Shown one piece after another: positions 1 through 4,689 of a stretch of 6,691 nucleotides of DNA. This DNA is from Bacteroidales bacterium (lineage in GTDB: Bacteria > Bacteroidota > Bacteroidia > Bacteroidales > UBA12077), in NCBI GenBank assembly GCA_003446015.1, contig DMBU01000079.1, positions 1-6,691 of the forward strand. Reading direction: 5' to 3'. The notes under the pieces are model-generated. The model was not told where the DNA came from. It saw only the letters and a program-made list of their open reading frames with translations, and made no database searches. Each line of letters begins with the position of its first letter. Within the stretch, counting starts at the first letter, position 1. The position numbers were made by a program, and so were the translations under genes.

Positions 1-22
1 GTAATTAAGGATCGACTAATTA

Positions 23-45
23 TTTGAATAGGATTAATATTCAAA
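23..45. repeat. Short inverted repeat, role unknown
   Basis: A perfect 8-bp inverted repeat, TTTGAATA (23-30) and TATTCAAA (38-45), surrounds a 7-nt spacer. A run of nine T lies 17 nt further on in the plus direction (62-70), too far for a standard plus-strand terminator, and no T-run follows in the minus direction. It could be part of the downstream region of mnmE or belong to a gene beyond the left edge. Nothing else is recognisable in positions 1-70. Confidence 0.25.
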
Positions 46-70
46 GATGACTTTCCTACAATTTTTTTTT

Positions 71-117
71 AAACAAAATAAGGATTCTTAATGTCTGTTT
101 TACAGATACTTAATCCT
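71..117 (-). terminator. Probable intrinsic terminator of mnmE
   Basis: On the minus strand an imperfect hairpin begins inside the mnmE stop codon. An outer 6-bp stem (AGGATT/AATCCT, plus positions 81-86 and 112-117) and an inner 5-bp stem closing on an AAA loop (plus positions 94-98 and 102-106) are separated by an internal loop. It is followed on the minus strand by the T-rich tail TATTTTGTTT (71-80). No T-run follows in the plus direction, so it should act on mnmE only. The internal loop and interrupted T-tract make it moderate rather than strong. Confidence 0.55.
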
Positions 118-1513
118 ATTTACCGATACAGAAATTCTTAAAAATATTTCCAAGTACTTCGTCTGTAGTTATTTCCCCAGTAATTTCTCCCAGGTAATGA
201 AGTGTTTCGCGAATATCCTGAGCCATGAAGTCGCCGGTAATTCCGGTTGTTAATCCATTAATGGCTCTTTGTAATGATTCTGATGCTTTTTCAAGAGCCT
301 CGTAATGTCGTGCGTTGGTTACTATTACATCGTTCTGTTCCAATGAGCTTAAATTTACAACTGACAATAACTCGTTAATTAACAAATCAACATTTTCACC
401 GGTTTTTGCCGAGATTTTGATAAGTACATCTTGTTTATCAAGTAATTCATGAACGTCAAAGCCCTTTTCAAGCTTATCAATTTTATTCACAATTACAATC
501 AGTTTTTTATCATTATCGCCCAATTTATTTTTTACTGTTTGTATTGCTTTTTCAATATCAGCTTTACGCTCTGTTGCATCAACCAATAATAATATGATAG
601 AGGCTTTAGAAATACGATCGTAAGTACGTTCAATTCCTATGGTTTCAATCGTGTCTACTGTTTCACGAATACCTGCTGTATCGATAAAACGGAACGAAAC
701 TCCTTCAATATTGATCACATCTTCGATAACATCACGAGTTGTTCCTGCTATTTCGGAAACAATAGCTTTTTCTTCGTTTAGTATTCTATTTAATAATGTC
801 GATTTACCCACATTGGTATGTCCTACAATTGCCACTGGAACGCCATTTTTAATTACATTACCTAAATCAAATGATTTTAAAAGTTTTTGTATTAAATTCT
901 GAATATTATTTAATAAATCATGTAATTGCTTCCGATCGGCGAATTCGACATCCTCTTCACCAAAATCCAGCTCAAGTTCGAGAAGAGAAATAAAATGAAG
1001 TAATCGATCCCGTAACATGGCAATTTCACTGGAAAAACCACCTCGCATTTGTTGTATTGCTACTTTGTGCGCACTCGATGATGTGGATGCAATTAAGTCG
1101 GCTACTGCTTCGGCTTGCGATAAATCCATTTTACCGTTTATAAAGGCACGTAATGTAAACTCACCGGGTTTTGCCAGGCGTGCACCATTTTTCGTTATAA
1201 GTTGCAATACTTGCTGTTGAATATATACCGATCCGTGACAGGAAATCTCCACCACATCTTCTCCTGTATATGATTTTGGTCCTTTAAAAATAGAGACTAC
1301 AACTTCATCGATTATTTTATCTCCATCCATTAAATTTCCAAAATGCAATGTATTAGGCTCCTGATCAATTAATCTTTTGTTGCCTGGCGATTGAAATACT
1401 TTATCGCACAACGTAATGCATTCATCTCCACTTAATCGAATTACTGCGATAGCTCCATTTCCCTGAGCTGTTGAGATTGCACAAATAATCTCGTTATTTA
1501 TCATATATTTCAT
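116..1513 (-). CDS. mnmE: tRNA uridine-5-carboxymethylaminomethyl modification GTPase MnmE (TrmE)
   Basis: MnmE works in the cytosol with MnmG to add an (carboxymethyl)aminomethyl group to C5 of the wobble uridine (U34) of certain tRNAs, using a 5,10-methylene-THF-derived carbon and GTP hydrolysis. All family landmarks are visible in 465 residues: an N-terminal THF-binding/dimerisation domain (about 4-125), a helical domain split around the G domain, and the G domain at about 223-385. G motifs are GHTNVGKS (231-238, with Asn234 at the K+-coordinating position), GTTRD (257-261), DTAG (278-281) and NKID (343-346). The protein ends in CIGK with the conserved Cys462. Length is normal. The start is uncertain: Met1 (1511-1513) adds three residues to the internal Met4 (1502-1504), and Met4 (MINNEIICAISTAQG) fits the usual beginning of Bacteroidota MnmE better. 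Neither has a Shine-Dalgarno. The leader is a repeat-like sequence. It lies 53 nt after tag and may be cotranscribed; a hairpin terminator overlaps its stop codon. Confidence 0.97.
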   Translation of the reverse strand: MKYMINNEIICAISTAQGNGAIAVIRLSGDECITLCDKVFQSPGNKRLIDQEPNTLHFGNLMDGDKIIDEVVVSIFKGPKSYTGEDVVEISCHGSVYIQQQVLQLITKNGARLAKPGEFTLRAFINGKMDLSQAEAVADLIASTSSSAHKVAIQQMRGGFSSEIAMLRDRLLHFISLLELELDFGEEDVEFADRKQLHDLLNNIQNLIQKLLKSFDLGNVIKNGVPVAIVGHTNVGKSTLLNRILNEEKAIVSEIAGTTRDVIEDVINIEGVSFRFIDTAGIRETVDTIETIGIERTYDRISKASIILLLVDATERKADIEKAIQTVKNKLGDNDKKLIVIVNKIDKLEKGFDVHELLDKQDVLIKISAKTGENVDLLINELLSVVNLSSLEQNDVIVTNARHYEALEKASESLQRAINGLTTGITGDFMAQDIRETLHYLGEITGEITTDEVLGNIFKNFCIGK

Positions 1514-1568
1514 TCATAGAACGCAGATCACACATATCTAGACAGAACTCGGATTTGCGCTGATTTTT
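1514..1568. repeat. Degenerate interspersed-repeat-like sequence between tag and mnmE
   Basis: The spacer, read on the minus strand, contains AAAAATCAGCGCAAATCCG, then a variable centre, then GATCTGCGTTCTATGAATG. Words such as ATCAGCGCAAATC and ATCTGCGTTCTATG resemble a family of short noncoding repeats (variations on AATCTGCG) that I recall being scattered through Bacteroidota genomes. The ends form an imperfect inverted repeat (CGCAGAT at 1522-1528 against ATTTGCG at 1553-1559), and the base composition is richer in G+C than the other intergenic spacers here. It fills nearly the whole gap and supplies the mnmE leader, including an out-of-frame ATG. Membership of a repeat family is from memory; only one copy is visible in this window. 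Confidence 0.4.
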
Positions 1569-2133
1569 ACTGTAAAACTTCCTTATATCGAAAACAGGTT
1601 ACCAAATGATCATTGACCATTCCTGCAGCCTGCATAAATGCATAACATATAGTAGATCCAACAAATGTAAATCCACGCTTTTTTAAATCTTTGCTCATAG
1701 CATCTGATTCAATTGATGTTGCAGGTACTTCTTTCATTTCCCTCCACGAATTGATTATTGTTTTCCCTCCTGTAAACGACCAAATATATTTGTCAAAAGT
1801 TCCAAATTCCTCTTGTACTTTTATAAATGCAGATGCATTTTTCACTGTACCTTTAATCTTTAGTTTATTTCGTATTATACCTTCATCCTTCAGCAGCTTA
1901 TCAATTTTATCTTGTTTATAATTTGCGATTTTAGTATAATCGAAATTATCAAACGCTTTTCTGAAATTTTCTCGTTTATTTAAAATCGTGCTCCAGCTTA
2001 AACCCGCCTGAAAAGCATCCAAAACTAAAAACTCAAACAATTTTTTATCATCATGAACAGGAACTCCCCATTCAGTATCATGATAAACAATATCTAAAGG
2101 CTTTTTAGCCCATCCACATGATTTATGTTCCAT
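1567..2133 (-). CDS. tag: DNA-3-methyladenine glycosylase I
   Basis: Tag removes 3-methyladenine from alkylated DNA by hydrolysing the N-glycosidic bond, the first step of base excision repair. The 188-residue protein aligns along its whole length with E. coli Tag (as remembered). The structural zinc site is complete: Cys6, His18, His176 and Cys180 in the expected CGW, YHD and NDHxxxC contexts. The base pocket retains Tyr17 and Trp47 (in QAGLSW). The family blocks YHDTEWGVP (17-25), GIIRNKLKI (85-93) and KKRGFTFVGSTICYAFMQA (151-169) are all present. One difference is that Glu38 of E. coli Tag, which contacts the base, is aspartate here (Asp39, in LDAFQAGLSW). The ATG lies 2 nt after the stop of the upstream DUF6485-type gene, so translation is probably coupled and transcription shared. 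There is no separate promoter or Shine-Dalgarno. Confidence 0.96.
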   Translation of the reverse strand: MEHKSCGWAKKPLDIVYHDTEWGVPVHDDKKLFEFLVLDAFQAGLSWSTILNKRENFRKAFDNFDYTKIANYKQDKIDKLLKDEGIIRNKLKIKGTVKNASAFIKVQEEFGTFDKYIWSFTGGKTIINSWREMKEVPATSIESDAMSKDLKKRGFTFVGSTICYAFMQAAGMVNDHLVTCFRYKEVLQ

Positions 2134-2135
2134 AA

Positions 2136-2345
2136 TTAATTCCAGATTGGTCCTCTTTTCTGAACAGTTTCTAAAAATGTACTTACCGATCGATCATAAG
2201 TTTTCTCTATATCATCAGGGAAATAGCATGCTGGTAATTGCATTAAGTTTCTATGATATGCAATACAGTCACAACAAACACCTTTTTTACCACAAGAATA
2301 AGTACAATTGCAGTTGAGTTGGTTTTTATCTTTCTTGCAATCCAT
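2136..2345 (-). CDS. Small cysteine-rich DUF6485-type protein
   Basis: This 69-residue protein contains eight cysteines (3, 12, 14, 18, 24, 25, 27, 40) and His31, arranged as CxC-x3-C, then CCxC followed by AYHR, then LPACYFP (37-43) and EKTYDRS (47-53). This matches my recollection of the DUF6485 family, which has no assigned function. The cysteine spacing strongly suggests metal binding (zinc or an Fe-S centre), but that is inference. There is no signal peptide or membrane segment, so it is probably cytosolic. It is the first gene of a two-gene unit with tag, 2 nt upstream of it, and has its own well-matched promoter in the 64-nt gap behind the SDR gene. The start ATG (2343-2345) has an A/T-rich leader and no Shine-Dalgarno. 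The eight cysteines with clear family wording make a spurious ORF very unlikely. Confidence 0.88.
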   Translation of the reverse strand: MDCKKDKNQLNCNCTYSCGKKGVCCDCIAYHRNLMQLPACYFPDDIEKTYDRSVSTFLETVQKRGPIWN

Positions 2346-2369
2346 AATTTAATACGATTGATTCTGAGA

Positions 2370-2401
2370 CAAAAATAATAGATTAAATCACGGCTTACAA
2401 A
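2370..2401 (-). promoter_or_regulatory. Bacteroidota-type promoter for the DUF6485-tag unit
   Basis: On the minus strand a -33 element TTTG (plus 2398-2401) is followed after 20 nt by TATTTTTG (plus 2370-2377), an exact fit to the Bacteroidota -7 consensus TAnnTTTG with normal spacing. Transcription would start around 2360-2366, giving a leader of about 15-20 nt before the ATG at 2345. It lies just behind the SDR stop codon, so the DUF6485-tag pair (and perhaps mnmE) can be expressed apart from the SDR gene. No hairpin terminator for the SDR gene is visible in this gap, so readthrough from it is also possible. Confidence 0.6.
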
Positions 2402-2409
2402 TAAAAGTT

Positions 2410-3186
2410 TTATCCAAAAACGCTTCTCAATGCTCCTCCTGCAATACTTATGGTTTGCCCTGTTACAAATTTTGATTGAGGAGATAATAACCAAACAGCT
2501 AAAGAAGCTAAATCATCAGGATCTCCAAGAAAGCCAACCTTAGTACCTGATTCAAATTCCGCTTTTGCAGTTTCAAACGAAATTGAATTCATATCGGCTT
2601 TCTTTTGAATTAAACGATCAAGAGCTGACGTATTATGTGATCCCGGAGCCAGAACATTGACAGTAATTCCCTGATCTGCAAATTCCTCAGATAAAGTTTT
2701 CGCTAATCCAACTACAGATAACCTTAATGAAGTGGATAAAACCAGATTCTCAATGGGTTGTTTAACTGATGAGCTCTCTAAAAATAATATTCTACCATAT
2801 TTCTGCTCTATAAAGTGAGGTATTAAAGCTTTTGACAGTTGAACTTTCCAACGAAGAAGTTTCCTGTACGCTTCGTCCCAATCATAAATTTTAGTTTCCA
2901 GAAATGATTTAGCGGGAGGTCCTCCAGCGTTAATGAAAGCACCACTAAGTTCAGTCACTCCTATTTTATCGATAATTTTATCAATTGCATCTTCGGTGGT
3001 TACATCAGCTAACAAATATTCAAACCGGGAATCATATTTGTATTTAAGTTCACTAAGCTTTTCTTGTCCGCGGGCTACTCCAATTACATTCGCACCGTCT
3101 TCCATTAAAAGTGTAGCTACTGTCCTACCAAATCCACTGCTAGCTCCAGTAACTAAAAAATACTGATCATTAATATTTAAGTTCAT
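2410..3186 (-). CDS. Divergent SDR-family oxidoreductase (Rossmann fold), lacks canonical YxxxK
   Basis: This is a 258-residue protein of the short-chain dehydrogenase/reductase superfamily, of typical length and probably cytosolic. The cofactor-binding half is standard: TGASSGFG (13-20) is the TGxxxGxG loop, LADVT (59-63) the adenine-contacting segment, and INAGG (85-89) stands for NNAG. A serine cluster (138-140) marks the usual catalytic Ser. The segment LSTSLRLSVVGLAKTLS, where YSASKAAVxGL normally stands, has no Tyr or Lys; Ser151 and Arg155 occupy the YxxxK positions. VNVLAPG (176-182) and the C-terminal GDPDDLASLAVWLLSP...VTGQTISIAGG block are conserved. It resembles the FabG/BKR-like SDR subgroup that I recall as lacking a perfect tetrad. 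The substrate is unknown, and whether it is catalytic in the usual way is uncertain. The ATG is preceded directly by AACTTTTATT, the same 10 nt as before the M4 gene. A possible promoter lies upstream of the hairpin at 3229-3259. Confidence 0.9.
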   Translation of the reverse strand: MNLNINDQYFLVTGASSGFGRTVATLLMEDGANVIGVARGQEKLSELKYKYDSRFEYLLADVTTEDAIDKIIDKIGVTELSGAFINAGGPPAKSFLETKIYDWDEAYRKLLRWKVQLSKALIPHFIEQKYGRILFLESSSVKQPIENLVLSTSLRLSVVGLAKTLSEEFADQGITVNVLAPGSHNTSALDRLIQKKADMNSISFETAKAEFESGTKVGFLGDPDDLASLAVWLLSPQSKFVTGQTISIAGGALRSVFG

Positions 3187-3228
3187 AATAAAAGTTTTTC
3201 TTTATAACAATTGCAATTTAAAAAGGTT

Positions 3229-3259
3229 AAAAAAAACCGTCAGGATTAATTCTTGACGG
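3229..3259 (-). terminator. Intrinsic terminator of the C1 peptidase gene
   Basis: On the minus strand a hairpin with a perfect 6-bp G/C-rich stem (CCGTCA/TGACGG, plus 3237-3242 and 3254-3259) is extended after one mismatch by two more pairs around an ATTAA loop. Eight T follow at once (plus 3229-3236). It lies 24 nt after the peptidase stop codon. This is the clearest terminator in the window. Its position between a promoter-like sequence and the SDR gene leaves open a second role in the SDR leader. Confidence 0.8.
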
Positions 3260-3265
3260 CTAATT

Positions 3266-3295
3266 CAAATCTAGATTAGGACTCTACAGTTTCAA
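3266..3295 (-). promoter_or_regulatory. Candidate promoter for the SDR gene, overlapping the end of the C1 peptidase gene
   Basis: On the minus strand TTG (plus 3293-3295, inside the last codons of the peptidase gene) is followed after 19 nt by TAGATTTG (plus 3266-3273), a full match to TAnnTTTG with consensus spacing. The predicted start point would be about 3260-3262, immediately before the terminator hairpin and some 75 nt before the SDR ATG. No TAnnTTTG box occurs between the hairpin and the SDR start. The match could be chance, since such A/T-rich motifs arise easily. Confidence 0.4.
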
Positions 3296-4486
3296 CTTTT
3301 TAGCAATCTCTTTTGGAACAGCATTTTTGCTTACCATAATATTATTGATTTTATATTTTAAAAATGCTTCAGACATGTATAGATAGCCGTTATATATATT
3401 ATCGGTATCCCAGCTATTTTTTAACTTGTAAAATTTATTTCCATTTTGGTCTTCAGCAATACCAATAATATGCATGGAATGATCGTCGGATGTTCGGTAA
3501 TTATCAAATCCTTTTTGTCTCATCTCCGGGGTGATTTCCATTTCCTTTACTGGTTTTTCAAAAGAATAAAGAACTTTTTCCTTTTCATCTTTACTCATGG
3601 TTGTCCAGTGCTCTTTATCTGAACCCGAAGTTTCTTCTACATTAATATCAGGCATAATTGCAATTCCATTTTTCCATGAGAATCCTTTTTCACTCACATC
3701 GCCACCATAAATAACTGAATAACCATTTCCAATTGCATAATCTATAATTTCAACCAACTCATCTAATTTTACATTATAAATTAATCCAAAGTCCCAATTA
3801 TCAGGCAATTCAAAAACAAACTGCGAATAATAAGGATGATGAGAATAGGATGTTATTTCGATATAATCGTCAGGATTAATGCCTAAATAATCTTTCGCAA
3901 ATGTTGTAGGTGTATATTCTTTTCCTTTGTAATTAAATGTATTGGGAATTTCTCCAAAATAAGCATCTAAAATACCATTAAATCCATTATGCCATGCTGG
4001 AGTCAATTCTTTGTTTGGATTTTTTATCACACTTTCAACATAGCCTTTTAATACGGCATCCAATTCTCCATGCACAAACTTCTCTGTTCCATAATTCAAG
4101 CCTTGATAAACCTCCTCAGGTACCATGCCATATCGTTTAATGCAGTTAGTAACATCATGAGACGCACCTCCGCCTGCAAAATTTAAATTACCCTGAAGTC
4201 TAACATATTTAACTGCTTTATCAGAATAAGCATTACGAACTACCCAAGCTTCTGAAAGATCAATCTCTGGCTTACCAGTTCGAATCATTTCTGTTTCTAA
4301 AAATGATATGGTAGCAAAACTCCAACAAGTACTTGATCTATATTGATCCTTAACCGGTGTAGTTTGTATTTCCTTTATCATTTTGAATTCATAAGCTTTA
4401 TCTTTTGAATCTGTTTGAGCCTTTAGTACTTGTTGACTAAACAACATTACTAAAAATATACAACTTATTTTTTTAACATTCATCAT
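3284..4486 (-). CDS. Secreted C1-family cysteine peptidase (bleomycin hydrolase/aminopeptidase C-like)
   Basis: This is a papain-fold cysteine peptidase of the PepC/bleomycin hydrolase branch (Peptidase_C1_2), 400 residues including the leader. Residues 1-23 form a signal peptide (MMNVKK, hydrophobic core, then LKA before Gln24), so the enzyme acts in the periplasm or outside the cell, unlike the cytosolic classical members. Catalytic residues are visible: Gln48 (oxyanion hole, VKDQYRSSTCWSF), Cys54, His336 in DDHSMHI and Asn357 in KNSWD. The segment GGGASHDV (105-112) and YGMVPEEVY (119-127) are typical of the family. The chain ends at AVPKEIAKKLKL; classical bleomycin hydrolases, as I recall them, continue with an arm ending near WDPMGALA that lies in the cleft and enforces aminopeptidase activity. 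That arm is absent. The start may be Met1 or Met2 (adjacent). Transcription ends at the hairpin 24 nt downstream. The gene is divergent from the M4 peptidase, 203 nt away. The physiological substrate is unknown. Confidence 0.9.
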   Translation of the reverse strand: MMNVKKISCIFLVMLFSQQVLKAQTDSKDKAYEFKMIKEIQTTPVKDQYRSSTCWSFATISFLETEMIRTGKPEIDLSEAWVVRNAYSDKAVKYVRLQGNLNFAGGGASHDVTNCIKRYGMVPEEVYQGLNYGTEKFVHGELDAVLKGYVESVIKNPNKELTPAWHNGFNGILDAYFGEIPNTFNYKGKEYTPTTFAKDYLGINPDDYIEITSYSHHPYYSQFVFELPDNWDFGLIYNVKLDELVEIIDYAIGNGYSVIYGGDVSEKGFSWKNGIAIMPDINVEETSGSDKEHWTTMSKDEKEKVLYSFEKPVKEMEITPEMRQKGFDNYRTSDDHSMHIIGIAEDQNGNKFYKLKNSWDTDNIYNGYLYMSEAFLKYKINNIMVSKNAVPKEIAKKLKL

Positions 4487-4595
4487 AGTATTTTTTTAAT
4501 TAACATGAATAGCATATTAGATCACAGAAATTAATATTCGTTTAATAAAAGTTTAAAAAATGTTAATAGTGATTTTTCATGGGTAGGAAATTGTT

Positions 4596-4609
4596 GTTTA
4601 TCGATAAAC
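4596..4609. promoter_or_regulatory. Perfect 14-bp palindrome, candidate operator
   Basis: GTTTATCGATAAAC is perfectly self-complementary. It lies 80 nt before the M4 start codon and 109 nt before the C1 peptidase start codon, a position suited to a dimeric regulator acting on both. It is followed in the plus direction by T7 (4612-4618), so a weak hairpin/terminator is a possible alternative, although the 5-bp A/T-rich stem is poor. No regulator gene is present in the window. Confidence 0.3.
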
Positions 4610-4679
4610 GATTTTTTTCTTCCCAAATAAATTTAAATTACGCCACTAATTAAATAAATCAAATTTATTAACCTAAACT

Positions 4680-4689
4680 AACTTTTATT
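4680..4689 (+). repeat. AACTTTTATT decamer (one of four intergenic copies)
   Basis: This 10-nt word lies immediately before the M4 start codon. The identical word lies immediately before the SDR start codon (minus strand, plus 3187-3196), at the -33 region of the DUF6485 promoter (minus strand, 2400-2409), and 57 nt before the C1 peptidase start (minus strand, 4544-4553). Each copy is on the coding strand of the next gene, and none was noticed inside a gene. It may be a translation-initiation or promoter-upstream context; the role is unknown. Confidence 0.35.

Larger units (their letters stand above)
4487..4689. promoter_or_regulatory. Divergent intergenic region between two secreted peptidase genes
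   Basis: These 203 nt must hold the promoters of both the C1 peptidase (minus) and the M4 peptidase (plus). The DNA is very A/T-rich. It contains a 14-bp palindrome (4596-4609), two copies of the decamer AACTTTTATT (4544-4553 on the minus strand, 4680-4689 on the plus strand), and a 7-bp A/T inverted repeat (4653-4659 and 4663-4669). No convincing TTG/TAnnTTTG pair was found for either gene; TAAATTTG on the minus strand (4660-4667) lacks a -33 partner. No coding sequence is supported here. Confidence 0.5.

Noticed and set aside
639..902. Plus-strand open frame of 87 codons, with others at 1017-1220, 1691-1921 and 2933-3166
   Set aside because: They lie antisense to mnmE, tag and the SDR gene, whose protein family matches are unambiguous, and their translations show no recognisable domain.
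2243..2494. Minus-strand open frame of 83 codons overlapping the DUF6485-type gene and the end of the SDR gene
   Set aside because: It is an out-of-frame shadow; the eight-cysteine frame and the SDR frame explain the DNA, and the promoter at 2370-2401 lies inside it.
3209..3218. 10-bp palindrome AATTGCAATT before the SDR gene
   Set aside because: It is short and A/T-rich, with no second copy or promoter context noticed, so an operator claim is not supported.
4660..4667. TAAATTTG on the minus strand as a -7 box for the C1 peptidase gene
   Set aside because: There is no TTG at a suitable distance upstream, and it would give a leader of over 160 nt; the motif is easy to meet by chance in this A/T-rich DNA.
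4653..4669. 7-bp inverted repeat AATAAAT/ATTTATT before the M4 gene
   Set aside because: It is made entirely of A and T in very A/T-rich DNA, so the stem is weak and expected by chance.
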